Part shown: in pieces, positions 27,580 through 35,970 of the stretch | How positions within the stretch are numbered: position 1 is the stretch's first letter | Layout: each line of letters starts with the position of its first letter | Source: Paenibacillus macerans | GTDB taxonomy: Bacteria; Bacillota; Bacilli; Paenibacillales; Paenibacillaceae | Direction of reading: 5' to 3' | Length of the DNA: 64,000 nucleotides | NCBI RefSeq assembly: GCF_023715465.1 | Contig: NZ_JAMBOE010000005.1 | Span: 310,001 to 374,000 of the forward strand | Made by a program: the position numbers and the translations under genes | Notes under the pieces: generated by a model | Seen by the model: only the letters and a program-made list of their open reading frames with translations | Databases searched by the model: none | Told to the model about the DNA's origin: nothing

Positions 27580-28334
27580 ACCGTCCCCGCCGGTACGGCC
27601 GCGAGATCCTGCAGCATGGCGATTCGCCCGCCGTACGTTTTTTGCAAATTTTCCGGAGCGAACGTCTCCCCGGTCGGACCAGCGGCGATCAGTTCGCCGT
27701 TCAGCAGCAGCACGTGGTCGAAATACTCCCTTACCGTGGCCAGATCATGATGCACAACGAGCACGGTTTTGCCCAGTTCCTTTAGTTCATGCAAAAGGCC
27801 GATAATCGCTTTTTCAGTCGTGGCATCCACCCCGGCAAACGGCTCATCCATAAAATAGAGCTGCGCGTTTTGCGCCAGCGCCCGGGCCAGGAACACCCGC
27901 TGCTGCTGCCCGCCGGACAGCTGGCTGATTTGCCGGCCGGCGTAATCGGCCATGCCCACCTTCGCCAGGCACTCCATGGCGATCAGCCGCTCTTTCGCGC
28001 CGGGGCGGCGAAACCAGCCCAAATGGCCATAGCGGCCCATCATCACCACATCGAGCGCATTTGTCGGGAAATCCCAGTCCACCGATTCCCGCTGGGGCAC
28101 GTACCCCACGATTTTTCGCTGCTCCCGGTAGGGTTTGCCGTAAATGCGGACTTCCCCCCCCACTTTCGGGATGAGCCCGAGCACCGCTTTGAGCAGTGTC
28201 GATTTGCCCGCTCCGTTCGGGCCCAGCACGCCGATCAGCTTGCCTTCGGGAATCTGAAACGACACCGCTCTTAACACTGGTTTCTTCTGATAAGCGATCG
28301 TCAGTTGATCTACTTCAAGCGGAATCACTTTCAT
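27576..28334 (-). CDS. mntB: metal ABC transporter ATP-binding protein, MntB type
   Basis: A 252-residue ATPase with Walker A GPNGAGKST (about residues 39-47), Q-loop VPQRESVDWDFP, signature LSGGQQQR (about 142-149) and Walker B YFMDEPFAGVD. The VDWDFP segment is typical of the Mn/Zn (MntB/ZnuC/PsaB) branch. It lies 27 bp after the binding lipoprotein gene. Confidence 0.9.
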   Translation of the reverse strand: MKVIPLEVDQLTIAYQKKPVLRAVSFQIPEGKLIGVLGPNGAGKSTLLKAVLGLIPKVGGEVRIYGKPYREQRKIVGYVPQRESVDWDFPTNALDVVMMGRYGHLGWFRRPGAKERLIAMECLAKVGMADYAGRQISQLSGGQQQRVFLARALAQNAQLYFMDEPFAGVDATTEKAIIGLLHELKELGKTVLVVHHDLATVREYFDHVLLLNGELIAAGPTGETFAPENLQKTYGGRIAMLQDLAAVPAGTV

Positions 28335-28361
28335 TTTATCGCCTCATTTCTCCACCTTGAT

Positions 28362-29345
28362 TTATTTCAAAGCTTCCACGATGGTGTTTACGTTGTGGCG
28401 GACCATCTTGATGTACGTATCCGCCTCGCCGCCGGGTTCGCCCAGCGAATCGGAGTACAATTCGCCGCCGATCTTCACCGTATGCCCTTTTTCCTTGGCG
28501 CCGGCGATCACGGCTTCCATCGATTTGGTCGGAATGCTCGACTCCACGAACACCGCTTTGATTTGGTTCTCCACCAAAAAATCCCGCAGCTTGCTGACAT
28601 CCCTCGAACCGTATTCCGCCGCCGTGCTGATGCCCTGCAGCCCCATCACCTTAATCCCGTAAGCGTCTCCGAAGTACCCGAACGCGTCGTGCGCCGTCAC
28701 CAGGACCCGGTCCTGCTCGGGGATTTCCGTAATCTGCCGCTTGACCTCGGCATCCAATTGCTCCAGTTCGCCTATGTAGGCCTCCGCATTTTGCCGGTAC
28801 ACCTCGGCGTGCCCCGGATCGTACTCCATCAGCGTGTCACGGATCGTTTCGGCCGCGCTCACCCAATGCTTGACGTTGAACCAGATGTGCGGATCGTATT
28901 GCGAACCCCCCGCATCCTCGCCCGATCGTAGCAGCGCGGGGTCGATATTTTGGGAAACGGCAACCGTCCGCTTCTTCTGCTCCAGCTTCTCGAAAATTTC
29001 CGTCATTTTCCCTTCCAGATGCAGTCCACCATAAAAAATGATCTCCGCCTCATCCAGCTTCTTCACGTCGCCTTGCGAAGCTTTATACAAATGGGGATCG
29101 ACGCCCGGGCCCATCAGCCCGACGGCGTCCACTTCCTCCCCGCCGACCTCTCGAACCACATCGGTAATCATGCCGATCGTCGACACGACCCGAATCGGCA
29201 TCCCATCATCGTGCCGATGCGTCAGATCGGCTTGCCCCTCCACTTTCGAGCATGCCGCCAGAATGATTAAAGCCAACATCCCCAGCGTCATTTTGGCCCG
29301 CTGAAACGGGCTCTTTTTGATCTTCCATTCGTCCCTTTCGCTCAT
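28362..29345 (-). CDS. mntA: metal-binding lipoprotein, MntA type
   Basis: A 327-residue extracellular metal receptor of the cluster A-I binding proteins. It has the lipobox ILAAC near residue 32 after a charged N-terminus. Metal ligands expected for Mn proteins are seen: His in VDPHLY, His in YDPHIWF, Glu in FVESSIP and Asp in GEADTYI. There is no long His-rich loop as in ZnuA, only a short THRHDD near the mature N-terminus, which favours manganese. It is first in the operon, downstream of two MntR-like boxes. Confidence 0.87.
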   Translation of the reverse strand: MSERDEWKIKKSPFQRAKMTLGMLALIILAACSKVEGQADLTHRHDDGMPIRVVSTIGMITDVVREVGGEEVDAVGLMGPGVDPHLYKASQGDVKKLDEAEIIFYGGLHLEGKMTEIFEKLEQKKRTVAVSQNIDPALLRSGEDAGGSQYDPHIWFNVKHWVSAAETIRDTLMEYDPGHAEVYRQNAEAYIGELEQLDAEVKRQITEIPEQDRVLVTAHDAFGYFGDAYGIKVMGLQGISTAAEYGSRDVSKLRDFLVENQIKAVFVESSIPTKSMEAVIAGAKEKGHTVKIGGELYSDSLGEPGGEADTYIKMVRHNVNTIVEALK

Positions 29346-29378
29346 TTCCCCAACTCATCTCCTTATTTCGGAATAGTT

Positions 29379-29452
29379 GTTTCCCTAGTGAACACTTGTT
29401 TTCCGAATGCCTGTTTTTTAGTCATATATAAAAATGTTTCCCTAATGCAAAT
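29379..29452 (-). promoter_or_regulatory. pair of MntR-like operator sites before mntABCD
   Basis: On the minus strand TTTGCATTAGGGAAACA (about 29451-29435) and GTTCACTAGGGAAACA (29394-29379) share (T/C)TAGGGAAACA. Both resemble DtxR/MntR-type boxes from memory of Bacillus mnt promoters. The upstream box overlaps a TTGCAT possible -35, with TATATG 16 nt further on. Manganese-dependent repression is inferred. Confidence 0.55.
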
Positions 29453-29470
29453 TTTAAACGCAGAACATAC

Positions 29471-29535
29471 AAAAAAGCAAGAGGATTTTTCCTCCTGCTT
29501 ATCGGTTTAAATGAATCATTGTTTTCTGCCTAAAT
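29471..29535 (-). ncRNA. candidate 65-nt small RNA or attenuated leader
   Basis: It starts about 7 nt after a perfect TATAAT (29547-29542) and ends in a strong intrinsic terminator. The terminator arms AAGCAGGAGGA (29500-29490) and TCCTCTTGCTT (29486-29476) have an A-rich loop and a T-run. Only a six-codon frame (M-I-H-L-N-R) without a clear ribosome binding site lies inside. It points toward mntA, so it could be a free sRNA or an attenuator on a second mnt promoter. Confidence 0.5.
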
Positions 29536-29541
29536 TGATTG

Positions 29542-29594
29542 ATTATACAGGATTGATATTTCGAAACTTATGGTACTTGTATCGAAATTGTAAA
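29542..29594 (-). promoter_or_regulatory. regulon-type promoter A (TACAA box, N29, TATAAT)
   Basis: Minus strand: box TTTACAATTTCGATACAA (29594-29577), 29 nt, then TATAAT (29547-29542). No -35 is recognisable. Box sequence and spacing match those at 33063-33115 and 38934-38986, indicating one shared activator. It lies 93 bp before the response-regulator gene. Confidence 0.65.
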
Positions 29595-29686
29595 TTTTTC
29601 TTCTTGCCTCTGTTCAATTGTTCGCCTTGGATTCAAAATATAAGTATGAAGATGAATTGTAAGAGCAGGGGAGACTTAAAAGGATT

Positions 29687-30400
29687 ATGAGACATAAGCA
29701 ATTATTAATCATTGAGGACGAAGATTCTATCCGTGACATATTGTCCTATTCTTTGCGAAAGGAAGGGTTCGTGATCCGCGAAGCATCAACAGGGACCGAA
29801 GGGCTTGAGATGTTGAACCGGCACAATCCCGACCTGGTGCTGTTGGATTTGATGCTGCCCGATATGAGCGGGTTCGATATATGCAGGCATCTGTCAGCCG
29901 ATGCAAAAACGCCGGTCATTATGATTACGGCCAAGTCGGATATGCTGGACAAAGTGTTGGGCATGGAGCTGGGAGCGGACGATTACATAACCAAGCCGTT
30001 CGATATTCGCGAGGTCGTGGCGCGTATCCGGGCGATATTCCGCCGAATCGATCTGATCAGCGAGACGCTGGAAATTCAATCGTTCGAGGTTATTCGTTTG
30101 GGGAAGCACATTGAGATTCGCAAGGACGAGCGGGAAGTATGGAAAGACGGGGAACGCACAGGGCTAACAAACAAAGAGTACGACTTACTGCTTTTTCTCG
30201 CAAACCATAACCGCAAGGTGTTTACGCGGTCCGAACTGCTGGACAAAGTATGGGGATACGACTTTGCCGGCGACACCCGCACGGTAGATATACACGTGCA
30301 GCGCGTCCGCAAGAAACTGGACGGTGACGGTCAGGGAGCTTCCATTATCGAGACGGTGTTCGGCGTTGGTTACAGGTTGGACACCCAGGTGCGGACATGA
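29687..30400 (+). CDS. OmpR/PhoB-family response regulator
   Basis: A 237-residue two-component regulator. The receiver domain has the acidic pair E10-D11, phospho-acceptor D54 (LLDLMLPD) and lysine in YITKPFD (about 104). A winged-helix output domain occupies about 130-235 (EYDLLLFLANH, VFTRSELLDKVWGYDF, RTVDIHVQRVRKKL). OmpR-family regulators bind tandem half-sites about 11 bp apart, exactly what the TACAA boxes at 29.6, 33.1 and 39.0 kb show, so these are its likely targets (inference). The start overlaps nothing upstream; the kinase start overlaps its stop by four bases. Confidence 0.93.
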   Translation: MRHKQLLIIEDEDSIRDILSYSLRKEGFVIREASTGTEGLEMLNRHNPDLVLLDLMLPDMSGFDICRHLSADAKTPVIMITAKSDMLDKVLGMELGADDYITKPFDIREVVARIRAIFRRIDLISETLEIQSFEVIRLGKHIEIRKDEREVWKDGERTGLTNKEYDLLLFLANHNRKVFTRSELLDKVWGYDFAGDTRTVDIHVQRVRKKLDGDGQGASIIETVFGVGYRLDTQVRT

Positions 30401-31857
30401 AGTGGACGATCCAGTTCAAAATGGTTTCCCTTTTTTCGGTCATCGTATTTATCGGCTTCTCTTCCCTGCTCATCCTTTCAAACAAAGTGGGCGAAGAGAA
30501 CATGTACCGGGAAGTGCATGAAGACATGATTCAGGTCAAAAAAAATCTGGACATTGCGCTCAATCAATATTTCCTGATTCATAATAAGCGCTTGAACGAA
30601 AAGTCGCTGGAGACGGGCAGCCGGGACCTGGAGGAGCAGATCGGGGCCGCGGCGGGCGGTAAGGTTACGCTCTATCACCCGGATGCTTCATCGTATAATG
30701 TGTCGTCCAGCCCTGCCGAAGGCGCCCCCGAGCGGCCGGATGTACAGGCTGCCATCAAATCGAAGATCGCGTACTCCACATCAATGCAGAAGGGTGAACT
30801 CATCGCTAGCCTGTCCTTTCCCATCATGTCCGGTCGCCAAGTCATCGGCATTATTCAATTGGAGAAGAATTACACCGAGCTGTTCAAACGGCATTTGCGC
30901 TTTCAAAATACGGTCAAAGGTTTGGCGGCGGTCATTTTTGTATTTGTATTTATCGCATCCGTCTTCATTTCCCGGCAAATTACCAGGCCGATTCGCGTGC
31001 TCACTAAACGCTCGGTACAAGTGGCGCAGGGCAACCTGAATGCGGACGTCAACATCTCCACGAAAGACGAGATTGGCGAACTGGCTTCCAGCTTCAATGT
31101 CATGATCAACCGCGTACAGGAACAGATCCACGTGATTGAACGTGAGCGAGATGAAGTGAAGCAGGTGCAAGCGCGCAGCAAATTATTTTTTGACAATGTG
31201 ACCCATGAATTGAAAACACCGTTGACCACCATTCTGGGATATGCCCAAATATTGCGTGATAATGGATTTACGGACAAAGCGTTTTTCGACAAGGGCTTGA
31301 ACTACATTATTAATGAGAGCCAACGCCTGAATGTGATGGTTGCGGATATTTTGGAATTTTCCGTAGCGTCCGCCGCAATGCAGCCTTATCGGTTCGAACG
31401 GATCGATGTGTCGAAGGTCGTTCGGGAGGCCTGCGAAGACATGGCGATCAAGGCAGGCAAATATAATATCGGCATCCATTATGAACTGGAAGAGAACCTC
31501 CATATCCGGGGCGATCGGCATAAGCTCAAGGAAGTGTTCCTAAATGTGCTCGATAACTCGGTTAAGTATGGAAATGTTAATTCGATTATCGAAGTCCGGT
31601 CGTTCCGGTCGGGCAACTCGGCTTATGTCATGATCAGCGATCAGGGAGAGGGCATCGGTGAGGAGGCCTTGAAACATGTGCTTGAGCCGTTTTACCGGGT
31701 GAACGGGGTAAATAGAAAAGAGAGAGGAAGCGCAGGCTTGGGCTTGTCCATCGTAAAAAATACAATAGAGCAGCATGGAGGAACCGTCCAAATGTTAAGT
31801 GCAGTGAACCAGGGCACACAGGTACACATCCATCTTCCGGGAGAATGGCCGGCATGA
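30397..31857 (+). CDS. membrane sensor histidine kinase with HAMP domain
   Basis: A 486-residue kinase. A first transmembrane helix lies at about 10-28, then an extracellular sensor of about 150 residues, a second helix (about 172-192), a HAMP domain (RQITRPIRVLTKR), and a short coiled region. The HisKA domain has the phospho-accepting His in VTHELKTPL, and the HATPase domain has the N box (LNVLDNSVKYG), DQGEGIGEE and GLGLSIVKN. It is coupled to the regulator gene (ATGA overlap) and to the propeller gene behind it. The sensed signal is unknown; the envelope export operon next door suggests cell-envelope stress. Confidence 0.93.
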   Translation: MKWTIQFKMVSLFSVIVFIGFSSLLILSNKVGEENMYREVHEDMIQVKKNLDIALNQYFLIHNKRLNEKSLETGSRDLEEQIGAAAGGKVTLYHPDASSYNVSSSPAEGAPERPDVQAAIKSKIAYSTSMQKGELIASLSFPIMSGRQVIGIIQLEKNYTELFKRHLRFQNTVKGLAAVIFVFVFIASVFISRQITRPIRVLTKRSVQVAQGNLNADVNISTKDEIGELASSFNVMINRVQEQIHVIERERDEVKQVQARSKLFFDNVTHELKTPLTTILGYAQILRDNGFTDKAFFDKGLNYIINESQRLNVMVADILEFSVASAAMQPYRFERIDVSKVVREACEDMAIKAGKYNIGIHYELEENLHIRGDRHKLKEVFLNVLDNSVKYGNVNSIIEVRSFRSGNSAYVMISDQGEGIGEEALKHVLEPFYRVNGVNRKERGSAGLGLSIVKNTIEQHGGTVQMLSAVNQGTQVHIHLPGEWPA

Positions 31858-33008
31858 AGAACCGGGAATTCTGGAAAAAATATCGCGACATGTTCCTGTT
31901 AGCCATTTTGCTGGCCGCCTTTGTCGGCGGCATATTCGGGGTCGGCAGTTTGTTCGACATGAGCGGTTCCAAACTGAGGACGGTCATTCTCCCGGAAGAA
32001 CAATTCAGCAGCCGCCTCGCCCCTCCGCCAAACAGTACGGTGCAGATTGAAGCCGCGATCAAGCTGCCCAATGATTTTGCCATCTACGATTTTGAAGTTG
32101 CTGATCAAAACACCTTGATCCTGAACCGGCCGGAAAACTCTTATACCGACATCAAAATTTCCATGCTTAAACTGGATGACAACCATGTGAGGGATCTCGC
32201 GACGAACACCGATTACGGTGTAGTCTTGAGCCCCGATCGGAAGAAGATGATCTTTTCCGAATATCGCTCACCGCAGGCACAACAAACAACCTATGAGTAC
32301 GATATGAAATCCGGACAGCGGCGGAAACTGGCTGATGACAATTCCTTTTACCGGGAGTATATCGGCAACGACGCATATATCGCGCACGATGATCTCGCAT
32401 TCAAAGTGATTGATTTAAGTACAGACAAGGAACGCTTAATGTACAGCGATGAAGAAATCAGGAAGCTGGTAGCCAAGGAGAACCATATCCGGAATCCGGA
32501 TGACGTGTGGATTCTCTTCGATATTGAGTTCAGCCGGGACTTACAGTATTTTTATACTCTTGTCGGCTGGAATAACAAGCTCATGGTATACCGTTTTTCC
32601 GTGAACGACCGGAACGATGCAGTTGCGTGTACCCCCGCGGAGGATATACAGCAATTCAGAGTGCTCAAGAACGGCGATATTCTGGTTCAGGGCACTGTGA
32701 ACAAAGTGCCGGGGCTATTCATATACCGAACCGCCTCGAAGCGGTTCGACCTGCTGCTGAAAGGTACGGCCTGGAGCTTCGACCTGAGTGAAGATGAATC
32801 CCGAATTGCTTATTTCACGGCGCTTGAAAACAAAAAAAATGAGCTGCACATGGCCTATCTTGAAGGCGACAAGTTATTGTCGGACACGGTCGTGTACCGT
32901 AATATCGATAATTTTATCAACCTGAAATGGAACGGCGACAATCTCTTTGTTGTGAGCAGCTCCATGGAAAAAAGCGAGATATACCGCTTCACGTTCCGCG
33001 CCTGGTAA
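31854..33008 (+). CDS. membrane-anchored propeller-like protein linked to the two-component system
   Basis: About 384 residues: a short basic N-terminus, one membrane helix (FLLAILLAAFVGGIFGVGSLF, split here between about residues 15 and 35 in two blocks), then an extracellular domain of repeated beta-rich segments. Those segments have WD40/TolB-like features (VLSPDRKKMIFSEY, LSEDESRIAYFTAL, LKWNGDNLFVVSS). The ATG at 31854 overlaps the kinase stop (ATGA) and is preferred over the ATG at 31845, which sits too close to GGGAG. Strict coupling to the kinase suggests an accessory sensor or a kinase-modulating partner. I do not recognise a named family. Confidence 0.75.
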   Translation: MKNREFWKKYRDMFLLAILLAAFVGGIFGVGSLFDMSGSKLRTVILPEEQFSSRLAPPPNSTVQIEAAIKLPNDFAIYDFEVADQNTLILNRPENSYTDIKISMLKLDDNHVRDLATNTDYGVVLSPDRKKMIFSEYRSPQAQQTTYEYDMKSGQRRKLADDNSFYREYIGNDAYIAHDDLAFKVIDLSTDKERLMYSDEEIRKLVAKENHIRNPDDVWILFDIEFSRDLQYFYTLVGWNNKLMVYRFSVNDRNDAVACTPAEDIQQFRVLKNGDILVQGTVNKVPGLFIYRTASKRFDLLLKGTAWSFDLSEDESRIAYFTALENKKNELHMAYLEGDKLLSDTVVYRNIDNFINLKWNGDNLFVVSSSMEKSEIYRFTFRAW

Positions 33009-33062
33009 CACGGGACCACCATATACGGGTATCTATTTGTCGTTTCGACATAAAATGTTCAT

Positions 33063-33115
33063 TTTACAACTTGGATACAATTGTGACCGAGACGGATACA
33101 ACTGCCAATTATAAT
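33063..33115 (+). promoter_or_regulatory. regulon-type promoter B of the export operon
   Basis: Box TTTACAACTTGGATACAA (33063-33080), 29 nt, then TATAAT (33110-33115). A further half-site, GGATACAAC, lies at 33094-33102, 21 bp after the preceding TACAA. There is no -35 consensus. A second TATAAT at 33125-33130 is close by. Architecture is as at 29.5 and 38.9 kb, on the strand of the TolC-like gene. Confidence 0.7.
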
Positions 33116-33176
33116 ATTCTAGGTTATAATGCGAGTTCAACCTCTTATACTTCTCCATTTTGAAAGGAGCATCTCC

Positions 33177-34310
33177 ATGAAACATCAAGCAGCCGCAGCA
33201 GTACTGTTTCTGTCGTTGTCCGCTGTCTTTAGTGCGCCGTCAACTGCCGCGTCTAACATAGAGGATATAGCACAGACAGCCAATATAAGCAACAGCGCTC
33301 AGCAGCAGGAGCTTACTCTCGACCAAGCCAACGCATGGGCTCAGGCCAACAGCTACACCTTGAAAACAGCCGCTCAGGACCTCGAACGCAAAGATCTGGA
33401 GCTAAAAAAGAGCACCAATGCCCTGGGATACATGCAACTTCCATCTAATTTGGAAGAATCGGATTCCACAGCCAACAACTCTGCTTGGAGAGACTACACC
33501 TCCGCTAACCAGTCCTACCTGTCTGCCAAGAAACAGGCTGAATTCGCCAAAGATAAGGTTTATTTTCAGACCATGAAAGCCTATTACGCCATTTTTACAG
33601 CCGAGAATCAGGTCAATGTCGCTCAGGAGTCCGCGCAAATCGCCAGGCTAGAGGAGCGCATTGCGATCGCCAAGCTATCCCGGGGACTCATCTCGGAGAA
33701 GAGCAAGATCGAAAGTACGAAGGCGCGCTCGGATGCCGAGCAGAAATTGGAGGAGCGCAACACCGATCTGCAAAAGGCCAGGGACGAGCTGAACACCTTG
33801 ATGAACAAGCCAAAGGGGACGGCCTTTCATCTTGTGGATTACCCGGTCTACCAGGAGCCGGAACCAATGAATATCGAGACACATATTACGGGCTTGCTCA
33901 AAAATAACCCAACCGTCTGGCAGCTGCAGGACGCTGTCAAAAATGCAAGGATCAGTCTGCAATATTATGATTTCCAAGGAACATCCGAAGACTATGAACT
34001 GGTCAAGCTGGATTTGAAAAATGCCAATGAGGCCCTAACCAACGGCAAGGACGATTTTGCCGAGTCGGTAAGATCTCTCTATACCACGCTGCAAGAAGAA
34101 CAGAAAAAATACGTACAACTGCACGAAGATCTAAAGATCGCCCAGGCTGACCTAGAGCTGGCTCAGAAGAAGTGGGAGCGCGGCTTGACCGTAGAGCTGG
34201 AACTGACCAAAGCTCGCCTGAGCGTCGATCAATTGAACCAGCAAATTAGCCAGCTTGCCATTGGACTGATCCAGTCCAATTATACCTTGAACAAACCTTG
34301 GAGCAGTTAG
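33177..34310 (+). CDS. TolC-like (OEP family) secreted protein
   Basis: About 377 residues from the ATG at 33177 (AAAGGAG at 7 nt; the frame to 33129 is not preferred). A signal peptide (AAAAVLFLSLSAVFSAPSTAA) is followed by a long all-helical chain rich in Ala, Glu and Lys heptads with the OEP pattern: LTLDQANAWAQANSYTLKTA, QLEE-type helices and a repeated second half (ITGLLKNNPTVWQLQDAVKNA ... ). In Gram-negatives TolC forms an outer-membrane channel tunnel. In a monoderm there is no outer membrane, so the protein may extend the adaptor through the wall or stabilise it. It is first in a four-gene export operon. Confidence 0.75.
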   Translation: MKHQAAAAVLFLSLSAVFSAPSTAASNIEDIAQTANISNSAQQQELTLDQANAWAQANSYTLKTAAQDLERKDLELKKSTNALGYMQLPSNLEESDSTANNSAWRDYTSANQSYLSAKKQAEFAKDKVYFQTMKAYYAIFTAENQVNVAQESAQIARLEERIAIAKLSRGLISEKSKIESTKARSDAEQKLEERNTDLQKARDELNTLMNKPKGTAFHLVDYPVYQEPEPMNIETHITGLLKNNPTVWQLQDAVKNARISLQYYDFQGTSEDYELVKLDLKNANEALTNGKDDFAESVRSLYTTLQEEQKKYVQLHEDLKIAQADLELAQKKWERGLTVELELTKARLSVDQLNQQISQLAIGLIQSNYTLNKPWSS

Positions 34311-34313
34311 CCA

Positions 34314-34496
34314 ATGCTTCCGAGGCGAGTTTTGTACGAAGCCAATTCAGGAAGTAACGCTCTCAAAACTAAGTCTATGCTTCCGAAGCGAGTTTTGTAC
34401 GAAGCTGATTCAGGAAGCAACGCTCACAAAACTAAGTCTATGCTTCCGAAGTGAGTTTTGCACGAAGCTGATTCAGGAAGTAACGCTCTCAAAACT
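34314..34496 (+). repeat. three tandem 63-bp units between the TolC-like and HlyD-like genes
   Basis: Units begin with atgcttccga at 34314, 34377 and 34440. Each has an internal inverted pair AGTTTTG ... CAAAACT with GAAGC/GCTTC elements, so the transcript could fold into three similar hairpins within the operon. The last unit ends at the ribosome binding site of the adaptor gene. There is no coding frame. Confidence 0.85.
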
Positions 34497-34512
34497 TTTA
34501 GGAGGAAGTTAC

Positions 34513-35970
34513 ATGTCGCAGAACCAAATGAACAACGCACTGCAGCAATTACGCAAGAAACGCCGCAAAAAATGGATGATCAGCCTCGTCGTGCTGCTCG
34601 CGCTCGGTGGCGGCGGAGTTTCTGTATATAGCTCAATGCATAAATCCGCGCCAGAGATGGCAGCGATCCCTAACGAAGCGATCATCGTGAAGCGCGGGGA
34701 CATCACCGAGACGCTGTCCGTCACCGGAACAGTCAAAGCCTCCAAAGAGGTGAATCTGAACTTCAACACCACCAGCACGGACAAGCTGGCCGAGGTGAAT
34801 GTCAAGGTCGGAGATCAGGTGAAAAAGGGACAACTCCTGGCCCGGTTAAACGATACGGAAGCAAAGCTGCAAATTCAGAATGCAGAGGACACGCTGCGTA
34901 TGGCCCGTTCCAAGCTGGCCGAGGCGACCAAAGGACCAAAGGAAACTGAGGTAGAGATGCAGGAAATCAACGTGCAAAAGGCCGCTAAGGCACTGGAGAC
35001 CGCCAAGAAGAGCTATGATCTTCAGGAGGCCGAGGAGCGGCTCAAGACAGCCAAAAGCGATCTGGAGCTGGCAAGGAAAACCTACGAAGATCAAAAATTC
35101 CTGAACGAGTCCGGGGCCGTCTCCGCCAAGGAGATGGTGGAAGCAGAGCAAGCGTGGGAGAAGGCGCAAGCCAGTTATGACGCTACGGAGCTGCAGGTAC
35201 GCAAGACCCGCGATCAGATCGAGAGCAGTATTGAGGATGCAGAGTTGTCCTACCATACCGCCCAATTAGAGCTTAAGAAGCTCAAGGCGCCACCAGAGGC
35301 GGATACACTGGAGAATCTGCGTATCGACATTAGCCGGGCTGAGACCGATCTGGAGCAAAAGCGCAGCGAGCTGAACAAGCTTCAAATTACAGCTCCCTGG
35401 GATGGTGTCATTCTCAAGGTCAACGGCGATGTGGGGACGAGCCCGACGGCTCCGTTCATCGTGATGAACAACTCCAATTCCAATGACCTGAAGATTGCGA
35501 CCAAGATCAACCAGAGTGACATTGTTAAGGTAAAAACCGGACAGAAAGCCATTCTGACTTCTACGGCTTATCCTGGTGAGGAATTTGAAGGCACCGTCAC
35601 CTTCATCTCTCCCGAAGTCGCTACAGAGGAGGGTGTAAATGCCTATCCGGCGGAGTTATCTATCGCTAATTTGGACAACAAGCTGAAGACGGGCATGATT
35701 ATGAATATCGCCATCGAGCTCAGCAAGCGTGAAAATGTCTTGTTCGTACCCGTGACCGCCATCCAATCGGACGGGGGATCAGACGGAGTCTATGTCGCCG
35801 CTGACCCCTCCAATACGTCTGTCTTTGAATTCAAGCCTGTCGAGCTAGGACTCTACACTACAGACCGCGTAGAACTGAAGTCGGGCGTCAATGAGGGCGA
35901 CACCGTCGTCATCCCTGCTCCGGGAGGCGCCGGAATGATGGATGCCTCGGGAGGAGAGGTCCTCCCATGA
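34513..35970 (+). CDS. HlyD/MacA-type periplasmic-adaptor-like subunit
   Basis: A 485-residue membrane-fusion protein. A basic N-terminus and one membrane anchor (about 20-40), a biotinyl-lipoyl half (LAEVNVKVGDQVKKGQLLARL), a long alpha-helical hairpin (about 105-270, strong heptads), the second lipoyl half (LQITAPWDGVIL), a beta-barrel, and a membrane-proximal domain. This is the design of MacA and Bacillus YknX. The helical hairpin is the part that docks TolC in Gram-negatives, which makes the TolC-like neighbour meaningful. The ribosome binding site TTAGGAGGAAG is strong. The ATPase start overlaps its stop. Confidence 0.9.
   Translation: MSQNQMNNALQQLRKKRRKKWMISLVVLLALGGGGVSVYSSMHKSAPEMAAIPNEAIIVKRGDITETLSVTGTVKASKEVNLNFNTTSTDKLAEVNVKVGDQVKKGQLLARLNDTEAKLQIQNAEDTLRMARSKLAEATKGPKETEVEMQEINVQKAAKALETAKKSYDLQEAEERLKTAKSDLELARKTYEDQKFLNESGAVSAKEMVEAEQAWEKAQASYDATELQVRKTRDQIESSIEDAELSYHTAQLELKKLKAPPEADTLENLRIDISRAETDLEQKRSELNKLQITAPWDGVILKVNGDVGTSPTAPFIVMNNSNSNDLKIATKINQSDIVKVKTGQKAILTSTAYPGEEFEGTVTFISPEVATEEGVNAYPAELSIANLDNKLKTGMIMNIAIELSKRENVLFVPVTAIQSDGGSDGVYVAADPSNTSVFEFKPVELGLYTTDRVELKSGVNEGDTVVIPAPGGAGMMDASGGEVLP

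Noticed and set aside
31854..33008. Anti-sigma factor for the ECF sigma at 37978
   Set aside because: It is far from the sigma gene, coupled to the kinase instead, and lacks a recognisable cytoplasmic anti-sigma domain before its single helix.
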